Made by a program: the position numbers and the translations under genes. From Cladopsammia gracilis (lineage: Eukaryota > Cnidaria > Anthozoa > Scleractinia > Dendrophylliidae), in assembly GCA_022457155.1 (NCBI GenBank), contig JAJGOT010000047.1, positions 1,446,001 to 1,510,000 of the forward strand: a stretch of 64,000 nucleotides of DNA. Reading direction: 5' to 3'. The stretch's first letter is position 1. Every line of letters begins with the position of its first letter. Below, one piece after another: positions 24,336 to 36,200 of the stretch. The notes under the pieces are model-generated. The model had not been told where the DNA came from. It did not search any database and was given only the letters and a program-made list of their open reading frames with translations.

Positions 24336-24794
24336 AGTACTAAAAAATTCAAATCGATGCCTACATACTTTGTACTTACCGTTGAATAAAAGGCCGTATA
24401 TCAGAGTTTCCCGACGGTTGTTATTGGTTTTAGCTAAATCTCGTAACTATCTGGTCTGTGTGTCCGACACTTTTGAAGTGAATGCAAATTTGTAGCCATA
24501 AAGTGGCCTTTCGAAGCCATGAATCTTTCAGTTTTATATTTTGCCCGGTCTGGACCCGGACGTGACCTGGGGTCAAAAGAACTTTTCGAATTGAAAGTTT
24601 TGCTGGAAGTATTCCTGCCATTATTATAATAAATTTGGAATGAAACATAAATTTAATCCAAGTTTACGACAGAAATGATAATTTACGAGGAGAGAAACAA
24701 ATAAAGCCCTTTGAAATACAGTATATTTTTTTTCAGTTGAGGTGAAAGTGTTGCAATTTGCATAATGTAAAAGTAATTTGAAACCTTTCCAGTA

Positions 24795-25858
24795 CGGTGT
24801 GCGACACTTGCAGACTGCAGACCTGCAGACCTGCAGACTTGCAGACTTGCAGACTTGCAGACCTTGATTTACTCAGCGTTCCCAAGTCACAAGCCGAATG
24901 TCAATAAGGCTGAAGGTTAACCAAATCCTAACACAAAAACGTTTTAGTTCATATTTAGGAACAGACCATTTGAACATAGTGACTGTTGCTATTAAAGTTT
25001 ACTCACAGTCGCTGAAAAACTTCGGCATTCACGATTAGTTATTTTCAGTCCGCCATTGCGTTCATTCTCCCAGCAAGACGTTCACACTTGAAACTCGAAA
25101 ATTTAGAAATTGCCGGTTTTCACCAACACGGCAGAGTAACGGTAAAATAACGTCCTTTTCGTGTAGCCGTTGACTTCTAAACTGAAAGGATTATAAACTT
25201 GTCATGCGCTGAAGTAAGCAACGTGTGTTATGGTCAGTTTACATGACAGGGTTGATAATACTCTTAGAAGTCCGCTGTACATTTTGCGTGACAAAATTTT
25301 GCGTGACAAAGTAGCGTGATATAAATAGACTGCAAAAAATCTGACATCAACAACAAATGATAAGTAAGTTAGCTACACTACAAACCATTTTAAAATTTCT
25401 CATCGCATGGGTAGGAGAGCCTTTTTCCTTTCTACTGGTGCTGACCCCGGATACACGAGAATAATTTTTATCCCGTAGCGGACGTAGCGGTCCTATCGAG
25501 GTTCCCTAAGGGTTGTGAGACAGGAGTTAATGAAAGGAGTAGAAATACGAGAATCAGTGACAACGCCAACCACACATCAGTAGTTTCACTCTTTACTCTT
25601 ATGAAGTGTAACACAGAAACATGCAACTCCATTTTCCTGTTACGTTTGCGTGCTGCGTGGAAATTCTGGGAAGCACGTGTTGCGAAGACGAGGTTGTGCA
25701 GATTTTAAAAATGATTTTGGGTAAAAACTACTAGTGTGTTGACTCACCAGGTCTGCAAGTCTGCAGGTCTGCAAGTCTGCAAGTCTGCAGGTCTGCAAGT
25801 CTGCAGGTCTGCAGGTCTGCAGGTCTGCAAGTCTGCAGTCTGCAAGTGTCGCACACCG
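24795..25858. mobile_element. Mutator-like element with minisatellite inverted repeats, 9-bp duplication
   Basis: Exact 9-bp direct repeats TTTCCAGTA flank the element (24786-24794 and 25859-25867). The ends are inverted repeats CGGTGTGCGACACTTGCAGA, followed by tandem 8-10-bp units (CAGACCTG, CAGACTTG). There are about 7 units on the left and about 12 on the right. The middle (24870-25740) has no recognisable gene. A 9-bp duplication with long, tandem-repeat-containing ends is characteristic of Mutator-like elements, so this is a non-autonomous member. Confidence 0.8.
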
Positions 25859-25867
25859 TTTCCAGTA

Positions 25868-26639
25868 ACGCATAACGCAGCTATTTCATAAAGCATCTCG
25901 CAAAATTATCAGACACACGAAAATATATCCAATTTTTATTCCTCTCTATCCGAAACATAGAAAAGAAAATTAATTTAAAAAGTAATCGCTCTAAGGTTAC
26001 TTTCACTAGCGCAAGCGAAACTCGCAAGACAATTGCATTGTTTTAATACATCTTCTCTCGGCGGTGAATTTTTGTAGCCGAGGCTGTTTTGTTCCTTCAA
26101 CTTCACGAAATAAAAATTCATAAAAGGCAAACAACCGAAAGAAGTTAAATTAATTGGGATACCTACCACGCTTATATTTCTTCCTTCACTGTCCAGTGTT
26201 CGCTTTTTATTAAACAATTAACGGCGCTATGTATTCGTCTAAACCTGAGGCGTATGATTCCAGAATCGGGAAAATAACCGACACGAAATCAAGACAAATT
26301 ATTACATGCGGGAAAAATCTGAGACCTTTCGGAGTGCACAGCACGGCAGAACTGAAGGATTTTGCCTAATTCCACGGCGATGGCTTGTAAAGTTTGATTT
26401 ACGTCGGCGGCCCAACGTTTTCAAGATTCTTAGCCAGCGTCACACATCTCGCAATGTGGCAGCACTTCACTTCCAATATGGAACTTTTAGTTATTTAAAA
26501 TAACGAAATATTAAAATGCTCTGTCAGCTGTGTGCTCTTCACCGCCGGGTTTAAAGACAGTTCTTTGAAAATCACATAGTCCGGGATGACCTCTAATCGG
26601 ATTCATACTTATTTATTTACTCTTATGTGTGTGCTTTTA
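25868..26639. other. No gene recognised
   Basis: Short frames only, with no repeats or domains that I could support. Confidence 0.4.
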
Positions 26640-26955
26640 CTCACGTTTGAGTAAATGTGACTGCTACACTGAGTTCACTCAAAATAAAGAGTTGTTTGAA
26701 CTCACTATATTGGGTTAAGAATTAACTCATATTTTGAGTTTGAGTAAGAAACACTTACTCACTGCGGTGAGTAAGTTTTAACTCGTAGGTTTGAGTAAAA
26801 GTGACTCCCGCTTGATTTACTCAAAATAAGGAGTTGTTTCAACTCGCTATGTTGGGTTAAATATTTAACTCAAATTTTGAGTAAACTAACTCAAAATATC
26901 GAGTAAAATGCTCGCTTTACTCAAAAAATGAGTCAGTTTTACTCATTTGCAAAAA
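26640..26955. repeat. GAGTAA-rich array 2
   Basis: Repeated TTTGAGTAAA, ACTCAAAATAA and GAGTTGTTT motifs in both orientations. One internal segment (CACTCAAAATAAAGAGTTG...) occurs twice at about 170-bp spacing. Same family as 17130-17530. Confidence 0.55.
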
Positions 26956-26970
26956 TTCTTTTTTTGCTGT

Positions 26971-27410
26971 GTACATGTAACTTTTGATTCTCTCTTGGTG
27001 CAGGTTTTCAGATTTTGGAGAATACTGAAGGAAAGTAAATCTCCTGGCGGAAGTCGTTAGGGCTTGTTACCCAATCTGTTCGCGAGAAGCCCCAAGGATA
27101 GCCTGTTCCAGGCTCCGAAATAGTGGGGAACACGCGAAGAAAAAAAAAGGCGAATAATCGCGGGGGAACTGGGAAGAGGGCGGGCGCCGCCCCCATCTCC
27201 CCAATTTCCCAGTGGTTTATTCTTTTTTTTTCTTACTTCGCGCGTTCCCCACTATCTCGGATCCTGGAACAGGCTACCCCAAGGACGTCTGCTAGTAGTC
27301 TCAATCCGTGGGTGAACTAATCACCCACTCGTGGGTAAGTCATGTGAGGGAGTGAGAAGGCTGGGAACAAGCTGCTGCTACGGCTACAGCTACTGCCACT
27401 GCCACTGCCG

Positions 27411-27496
<86 letters not shown>

Positions 27497-27580
27497 ACTA
27501 CTACTACTACTATTACTACTTCCACTACTACTACTGCTACTGCTAACTGCTACAGCTACTGCTACTACCGCAAGCTACCG

Positions 27581-27669
<89 letters not shown>

Positions 27670-27690
27670 TTCGCTACTGCTACTGGACGT
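26971..27690. repeat. Dispersed repeat, copy 3, with expanded CTA/CTG tail
   Basis: Continues the family of 6889-7014 and 8290-8420, and is interrupted by the element at 27099-27276. After TCACCCACTCGTGGGTAAG it runs into triplet repeats. CTA/CTG tracts span about 27373-27690, with pure CTA runs at about 27412-27468 and 27580-27652 and CTG runs at 27469-27495 and 27653-27668. The poly-Tyr/poly-Cys and poly-Val/poly-Ala frames here are repeat by-products. Confidence 0.8.
27099..27276. mobile_element. MITE with TAGCCTG ends and 9-bp duplication
   Basis: Ends TAGCCTGTTCCAGG and CCTGGAACAGGCTA, flanked by exact 9-bp repeats CCCCAAGGA (27090-27098 and 27277-27285). The related copy at 6889-7014 reads through the same place without the insert, which confirms the boundaries. 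A 9-bp duplication suggests Mutator-like mobilisation. Confidence 0.8.
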
Positions 27691-28402
27691 CTGCTACATG
27701 AGAATGCATGATTCAGATGCTTATCACGACAAACTTCCTGTAACTGTGTTACAATTTAAACTGACTTAATGGCAAAAAGCTCAAAGAAGACCCCAAATTG
27801 ATACCACTTTCTAAATAATAACCCCGTACAGATCCAATTCACTCTCTACTTTCCACATATAGACTAACAATGTTGTATCATTCTTTTTTTTTTTTTTTTC
27901 AGGTCAAGTTCATCACTAACCTACTACCCAGAGTTGTCCTTTAGGCTGATATGGTAATCAAAAGAACCCGCATGCGTATATATAGGAATAGGATACCAGT
28001 CTATTTGATTTGCACCATAGTCGTACGGCAGTTTAGTTTTGATAATATTATGACTGTCGATTTCTATTTAATCGTTTTTCCTTTACAATTAAGTTTGTTC
28101 TATTTATTTTACGAACACTGTGAGACATTTCGCAATATATTGCTTAGAAAAAACACTGGAGTTAGCTTGTTATTATAACTTCTCAAACACGGTATTAAAG
28201 GTGAGACTCGACTTGGGGAGCAGATTTTAATAGAAGGGTATAGATTTGACTCAGTGCACGTGTGTTACTAAGGCCGATTATTCCGCAAACTGTAGCATTG
28301 AACAAACGTTATGCGCAACTGAATTTGTAGCTTATCGATCGGGTGTCTTTCTGGAGAGAAAAAGTTACCGTGAGTTTTGAACAGCGTATGTTGTTTGACT
28401 TA

Positions 28403-28877
28403 GGTCCCGGCCATACTAATGCCTTTTCAAAAGTCTCCGTTTTCATCTCGGCGAAAACGAAGCAAAATATTTTCGTCCACACTAGCGTTTTTGTATCGTT
28501 TTAACCTGTCCACGCTAAACGCTCGAAAACGATGAAAACGACTTGGACCTGGGATTGCACATGTGTTAAAGTGATAGATGCTCCGATTTGGACTGGAACC
28601 GATGGCATGTGACGTCACCGTTTTCAAAAGTCTCCGTTTTCACCCGTCCACACTAGAGGCATGTGACGCTTTTTACATCATCGTTTCCAAAAGTCTCTGT
28701 TTTTACCTGTCCACACCAGAGACGAGGCATTTTCAAAACGATGCACTTTCGAAAGTCTCCACTTTTGAAACCGTTTTCGAAAGTCTTCGTTTTCGGGCGT
28801 TTTAGTGAACGATAGGCGAAAACGCATCTAAATGTATGCGTTATTCAAACGAAAACGCATTAGTGTGGTCGGGGGGC
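28403..28877. mobile_element. MITE-like element rich in AAAACG/TTTTCG motifs
   Basis: Left end GGTCCCGGCCATACTAATGC and right end GCATTAGTGTGGTCGGGGGGC are inverted. TTA lies on both sides, to within one base. Internal sequence is repetitive: TTTTCAAAAGTCTCCGTTTT recurs several times. Possibly PIF/Harbinger-type. Confidence 0.6.
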
Positions 28878-28889
28878 TTTAACCAGGAT

Positions 28890-29021
28890 GGCAAAAAGAC
28901 TTGCCTTCTTGGAAGCGGTGCTTATCTTTTGCATAGAGAAAACAGGGATCAACAGAGCATGGATAGAACCAAACGGGAATGGCTGTGGAAATGCCAATAA
29001 AAACCAAGGTCACAGTGCAGA
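28890..29021 (+). pseudogene. Relic of the glycine-zipper family gene (fourth copy)
   Basis: This stretch matches copy B from about 12907 to 13030 (CTTCTTGGAAGCGGTGCTTA, then GATCAACAGAGC, then AATGCCAATAAAAACCAAGG), covering only the end of the glycine zipper and the polar C-terminus. It is closer to copy B than to A or C. It is cut on the left by the element ending at 28877 and on the right by the palindrome starting at 29024. Confidence 0.75.
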
Positions 29022-29023
29022 TA

Positions 29024-31922
29024 TGGGCGGCCATCACCGCCAAAAATACAAGAAGTGCAAACGATATAGAATAAACAGAAATGGTTTAATTGTCCTTTGT
29101 AAATTGGTTTAGACAATTACGAAATGATGCAGATAGCATGCAGTTGGACAAGTTGTCTTTGATGGAATGATGCAGACAAACAATAAGTGGTTTAGACAGT
29201 TGCAAAACTATCGAGTCACCGATGTTAAAATGGTACAACAAAGACACAAATGAGCTAGTCTACACGCGAATGGTCCAGCTTCCGTTTGTAATACAGCACA
29301 GACAAAACATAATTGGACAAAGTAAATCAAAAGTTGTGAAGTAATCAATGTCAAATCAACAAAGTTAATGCTCGAATGGTTCAGCGTAATGTGAAATGGT
29401 TCAGTGCAATTGCGAATAGTCTAGCTTTCGATGAAATGGTTTAATGACTTAAGTACAAACGATATAGAATAAACAGAAATGGTTCGATTGTCTTTTGTAA
29501 GTTGGTTTAGACAATTAAGAAACGATGCAGATAGAGTGCAGTAGGACAAGTTGTCTTTGATGGAATGATGAAGCCAAACAATAAATGGTTTAGACAGTTG
29601 CAAAACTGCCCAGTCACCGATGTTAAAACGGTACAACAAAGACACAAGTGATCTAGACTGAATGTGAATAATTCAGCTTCCGTTTGTAATGCAACACAAG
29701 CTAAATAGAATCGGTCAAAGTAAATGAAAAGTGGTGAAGTAGTCAATGTTAAATTGGCAAAGTCAATTCTCAAACGGTTAAGCGTAATCTGAAATGGTTT
29801 AGTGCAACGCCAAACAGTATAGCTTTCTGTGAAATGGTCTGTGACTTACCGTCAAACGGTTTAGCGTGACACAAAATGGTTTACCGTGTCGCGAAATGGT
29901 CTAGTGTTACATCAAATGATTAGCGCCGGAACCGCCAAAAATACAAACATGAAATGGAACAGCTTGTTGTTACAATGGTCTAGTCCATGTGGGGCATGAC
30001 GTCATTTTTGGCGCGAAAAGACCGTACAAGCTCTCGTCGCTTTCTTTAAGAAAAATAATCAGGTAAGTTCGCTTTGACTTGTTTTTATTCGCCGTTGGCA
30101 ACTACTTTATGTGTAGATTCGGCGTTGTAGAACTTTTTTATTTCCTGTGAATTCTACAACATGTTTTTTTTATCTGGTTTATCGACAGTCTCGCTGTCTG
30201 GAATCTGTTTCTTTATTCTGTGGAACTGCACTCCACATTCCATGTTTGTATAGATTTTTTATACCATGTGGCTAGGCGCCGAATTTCCATATTTTTCCTG
30301 TAAGGCAACTGGAAGCGAAAATGTAATCTTTTGATTTTTTTACATTCATGCATCGCATGTGTGCAGTCACACGAACAAGCTTCGCTTTCTCTTGGAAGAA
30401 AATTGATTTTGAGGGGTGTCTAAATGTTTTTTTGATGACGAATAATGGGGGATGTCAACATTTTTCCTTACAGTAAGGTGGGAGGGGGGGATGCTATTTT
30501 TTCCTTTAATATTGAATAAAATATTAAAGTATCAGCAATGGTTTCTAACTTAATAATGTGCCAAGGTTAGCTATGGGTTTTTCTTTGAGGCAAGAGGGGA
30601 AGGTAAAAACATAATGGTCCCAACTGGGAGGATATGAAACAAATATGTTGATTAAAAAATACGCTTCCCTCCCCCGGCCCCATCCGATGCTTTATATAAT
30701 AAATGCAGACTTGACCCTGGCTTGCACACAAGAGACTGTCGATAAACCAGATAAACAAAACATGTTGTAGAATTCACAGGAAATAAAAAAGTTCTACAAC
30801 GCCGAATCTACACATAAAGTAGTTGCCAACGGCGAATAAAAACAAGTCAAAGCGAACTTACCTGATTATTTTTCTTAAAGAAAGCGACGAGAGCTTGTAC
30901 GGTCTTGTACGAATGACACAGGCAGCACAGAGTACGTGAGCTTTTTTCGCGCCAAAAATGACGTCATGCCCCACATGGACTAGACCATTTAACAACAAGC
31001 TGTTCCATTTCATGTTTGTATTTTTGGCGGTTTGATGTAACACTAGACCATTTCGCGACACGCTAAACCATTTTGACCATTTTGTGTCACGCTAAACCGT
31101 TTGACGGTAAGTCACAGACCATTTCACAGAAAGCTATACTGTTTGGCGTTGCACTAAATCATTTCAGATTACGCTAAACCGTTTGAGAATTGACTTTGCC
31201 AATTTAACATTGACTACTTCACCACTTTTCATTTACTTTGACCTCGACTTTGACCGATTCTATTTAGCTTGTGTTGCATTACAAACGGAAGCTGAATTAT
31301 TCACATTCAGTCTAGATCACTTGTGTCTTTGTTGTATCGTTTTAACATCGGTGACTGGGCAGTTTTGCAACTGTCTAAACCATTTATTGTTTGGCTTCAT
31401 CATTCCATCAAAGACAACTTGTCCTACTGCACTCTATCTGCATCGTTTCTTAATTGTCTAAACCAACTTACAAAAGACAATCGAACCATTTCTGTTTATT
31501 CTATATCGTTTGCACCGAAAGCTAGACTATTCGCAATTGCACTGAACCATTTCACATTACGCTGAACCATTCGAGCATTAACTTTGTTGATTTGACATTG
31601 ATTACTTCACCACTTTTGATTTACTTTGTCCAATTATGTTTTGTCTGTGCTGTATTACAAACGGAAGCTGGACCATTCGCGTGTAGACTAGCTCATTTGT
31701 GTCTTTGTTGTACCATTTTAACATCGGTGACTGGATAGTTTTGCAACTGTCTAAACCACTTATTGTTTGTCTGCATCATTCCATCAAAGACAACTTGTCC
31801 AACTGCATGCTATCTGCATCATTTCGTAATTGTCTAAACCATTTTACAAAGGACAACTAAACCATTTCTGTTTATTCTATATCGTTTGCACTTCTTGTAT
31901 TTTTGGCGGTGATGGCCGCCCA
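29024..31922. mobile_element. 2.9-kb fold-back element with 1.2-kb arms
   Basis: Ends TGGGCGGCCATCACCGCC and complement are flanked by TA (29022-29023 and 31923-31924). Arms run 29024-30192 and 30732-31922 and are nearly complementary throughout, around a unique 0.54-kb core. The arms are built from dozens of degenerate units resembling AAATGGTTTAGYGT. The inner arm ends hold a more unique segment (GGGGCATGACGTCATTTTTG, then AATCAGGTAAGTTCGC). I found no transposase frame. The TA duplication suggests Tc1/mariner-type mobilisation of a non-autonomous element. Confidence 0.8.
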
Positions 31923-31924
31923 TA

Positions 31925-33280
31925 GGGGAGGCCCGCAATTTTATTATAAGGTCTTAAGCTTAAAAAAGATGTAAGCTTGCTAAAAAGAAATGGTGGCCTT
32001 TATCCCAAAGCTCAATGAATAAATTAAGGTAACATCACTGAAATAAAATAATACAAGTCTACTGGATTTTTTTAAGTCAATAATCCAAATAAGCTTAAAT
32101 GAATTTAACTTAGAACACACGGCCTATCGAATAAATAAAATTCAATCACTTTTCCAGAAATTTTACTTACACTTGGCTCTAAATAACCTCTAACCCGGCT
32201 GTCAGTATAGAGTTCCTTCAGTTGGTAGCTGACCTCAACAGAACTGATATTCATTTTCCATGGAAAGAAGATGCTCCTGACAAAGTCCTTCCAAACGTGA
32301 GCTTATAGAAAACAAATCCATGCATGCATGTGAACCGGTTTTAGAGTTTTAAACTCCTTGCCGTGTTGAAATTCCTAAAAAGTGATTTTCCCAGAAGAGA
32401 ATCATCCTATCCTTCAGTTCAGCTACAAAAAACATTCTACAGTATGCAACTATTTCACGTCTGAAAAGTTTGGATGGGCTCAATGGCCATCGATCGAGCA
32501 AAGCGACTTCAACACACGACGCTTACAAGAGATTGGAGTGGATGGTTGATTGGCATCTGTCCGGTAAGTTGAATTCTCCAGCCCCCTTTTTACCGCTTCA
32601 GTTGCAACAGTTTGTGTATAAAGATAGATAAGATCTATGTATCCAGCCGCTGTGGTGCTATATAACGTTCTTAGCTCAACCAGGACCATTTTTTTAACAA
32701 TAAATAAATTGTTTTCTTGATGGCGAGAAACGCGCTGGTTAATGGTTGATTGTGAAAATTTGGAATACATACAGAAATACTGACGAATATGAGTGATTTC
32801 CCAGGACGCTAAACCAATTTAACAGAAATCTGTTCTCAGAGGAGTAGAAAGAAAAAAAAGGTATGGGTTTTTGGCTTGTAATAAATCCTTTTTAGCGCAG
32901 AATGTCAACAGGATGCCACTGATCCATCAAATAAACACAGGGACTCCAATCTTTCAATAGAATAGAATACAATAAACTGCTGAAAAATAATTGCATTTCA
33001 GTCACGTTTGCAAACATGGCTTGGTGCAATGTGGCACAAAGAAAAATCTCCAATGGGGAAACAGTAGTTCAGAGAAATTAAAATCTGTATGTAAACAACT
33101 ATCAACAACTATAACGTATTTCCATTCTTATCCTTTAAATAAACTAATAGCGGAGCACTTGCCAGGCCGAAGGCCTGGCTGCGCAGCCCCATACTCATAG
33201 AACCATGCCCGTCATTTTTCATGTTATGGCTAGCGGAATGTTTCGCGGGCGCGCGTGTGCCCGCCCTCCGCCCTCGCTCC
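31925..33280. other. No gene recognised
   Basis: Noncoding, short frames only. A GC-rich stretch at 33160-33300 leads into the next inverted-repeat element. Confidence 0.4.
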
Positions 33281-36200
33281 GTCGCGCAGGACTAGCTCGC
33301 GGGCGCGTATGACGTCGCAAAACAAGCGCGTACGACGTCATGTTGAAACCAAAGCGAGGCTTTGTTTTTCGCGCGGTTACACCGCCGAATGTCACGTCAG
33401 CTAGAAAAACACTTTGATGTTTTGCTGTGAATTTACTAAGCGGAGAAAAACGTTTAAATTAAAGGCGTTATTTCCCTGAATATTTCGCGGTTTGCTACTC
33501 AAGACAAGGATACTAATTAAGGGATACTCAGAAGCCGCTTTAGTGGAAAAAGACGAGCTTTCAGGGATAAAATCTTGCTTCGAGGAACTTCATGTATTAC
33601 GTTTTTATCAATGCGGGAGATGCTTGTTTTCTACGGATTTCAGAACCAGAAGCATTAAAGGTAAAACAGATTACAGTTTTCGATGAGAATTAATGTTGAT
33701 ATCAATCTTTGAGTGACTTTTTATTGGTGTTATTGTTAGTTTTGGAGAATTGATTTTAAAACGTGCTTAAATTCAGTTGTATCGATCTCTTGAATTTCAT
33801 CGAAGAAAGCTTGAACTCGATGAGCTATAATTAAATGGTACGCGTTTTGCTTTTAAACGTAAACTAATGGAGATTTGAAAAAATTTTTTCAAAAGAAGAT
33901 TGTGTTGTCCATTTTTATGTGTTTGTTCATTCATAAGATAGTTTGAAAAGCGATTTTATGTAAACAAAACAAGACGTTGATTTTATAGTATAGTTCTATC
34001 TTCACTCGCATCGCCTTATGCAAATATGTTTGTGTATTTTTGCAATTTTTGATTTTCAAATCAGTTTCTCGGGCAATTTTTGACAAACAAAAACTGTATT
34101 TTATTTGGAAACTAGTGGTACTAGTTATTCTAGACAGAGAAAAGTTGTTTTTGTGAATTTTTGTACGGTCTATAAAAATGTACTGTGCAGACGGTCGCGT
34201 AATACTGTTTTTGAGAATTGCTAAAATTGAAAATAGCCCGTTCGTCAATCTTAATTCTTGTGCTTCCAACCTTTCACCTTAATTAATTTTCACCTTAGTT
34301 AAGTTTCACCTTAGTTAAGCTTGTTCAAAGTGCGACGCTGTTAGGCTTGGGCTATCTATATATATTAAACTATAGGACCCACATTGCATCCGGCTTTTCT
34401 CTATTTCAATCAAAATACCAATTTAAATTTCTATTTACGGTTAATTTGTACGAAAGGGTGATAGAGAGGTCCTATCTATCTAAGAGTAATGTTAAAGGGC
34501 TAACGTTTGCTCGATGAATCCTGAAATTTGAAGGTGCAACTGGAAGCAACGAAAATAAAGTTTTTAAGAATAAAAGAAATCTGACTTAAACCGAGGCCAA
34601 TAAATAAGCAACCTATATGCGTGCATATAAAATTAATTTCGCGTCTTCATATAAAAAGCAATGAATGACAGTTGAATGATCAAAACCCGCTTTGATTGAA
34701 TTAACAAATGCGCGTAAAGACCAAATACCATATTTTCTCTGAGAACTCCACGGTTGTTACAACAAATTCAAACAGAAATTTAACAATTGCAATGAAACTT
34801 TCAAATGTAAGCCTGGCTTTACGAAGAGTAACCTCAAGTGTTTATATATCTTAAATGGAAATCGTTTGTAAGCATTAAATTAAAGGATAAGAACTGAAAT
34901 AAAAACATTTTGATCTTTTATCTGCATTTGCGTCGCACCTGCACTGAATTGACTGTAAGGTTCGTAAAGCAACAACGACTGCAACGGCAACGAGAATGTC
35001 AAAATGAACAAACTACAGATCTGTACGTGCGTTATAAAATTTAATAGATTTATTTGCCTTTCCCTGCAAAGCAACAACTCATGAAGCAGGTAAACGAACG
35101 TTAATTCACCTTATAAGTGAAGTTTTGTTTGGCGATGCCGCCGTGGTTGCTTCAGTTGTAGGGTCCCAATACTACTAATACTGAAGCGTGTCAGCACTGT
35201 ATTCACGGAAGGGTGAAATAACAACGCTTCGCTTTGTGCTTGATTCGCTTCCTTTTCTGTTTTTTCTCGTGAAAACTAAGACTAGACTTCATCAATATGG
35301 AGTCTCTGGACTTCTGAAGCAAAAACAGTCATCGAATTACAGTCTTTTGCCGAAACGACACTTACCTTTCGTGACCTATAGCACTAAAACGCATCAATGA
35401 AGATTTTTACTCTGTGCAAATACATCTTTTAGCTCAATGAATATACAGTATTTGGAGTTCTGTCATTTAGAAAATGAAAAGGTTAATTTTGTCACTTGAA
35501 GATAAATATTATTTTTTCTTTACTCTTCGCAAATATTCCTTTTTTTTTTCATTTCGTTTTGCGCTTCTTCCTCAGCTCTCCTTAATTATGTAAAGCCGGT
35601 ATTGAGAAATGCAAATGACAGGCTTTCAACTACTCTGATGAAAATGTGAAACAGAAATTCTTTTCTTTCCATCGTCTTAGAAAAAAACTATTTTGGAAAG
35701 ATCTTGATGTGGTCATCTTTTATCTGTGAAAATCCATAAGGTCATATTTGACAAAATATTTCTACAGATTTGACACAGTAGCGTGCCCCCTTTGTGTCAA
35801 CATACGGGGACTGTCTGTATTTCACTACTAGTTCTGGCAGGTATTAATTTTGTTGCTTTGATGTAATTGTTGCGTTTCTTACTTTTCAACATGGCCTGCA
35901 TTTAGCAAGAGTAAGAGAGAACAAGGTTTGCTGAATTTCTCGAAAGTTGCTACTGAATAATATATATAGATACGCTTTAAGCCTAACAGCGGAGCTCTCT
36001 GGAAAGAAACGATGATGATAAGCTTAATTTATACGTGAAAGATCGGAAGCACAAGAAAAATTGGAATTAAGATTGACGACCGGGCTATTTTTCAATTTTA
36101 GCAATTCTCAAAATAGTATTACGTGAAAGTCTGTACAGTACATTTAGACTGCACAAAAGCTCAGAAAAAAAAACACTTTTTCTCGGTCTAGAAGTAACTA

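Noticed and set aside
27331..27546. Poly-Tyr/poly-Cys and poly-Val/poly-Ala frames
   Set aside because: Direct translation of the CTA/CTG triplet repeat.
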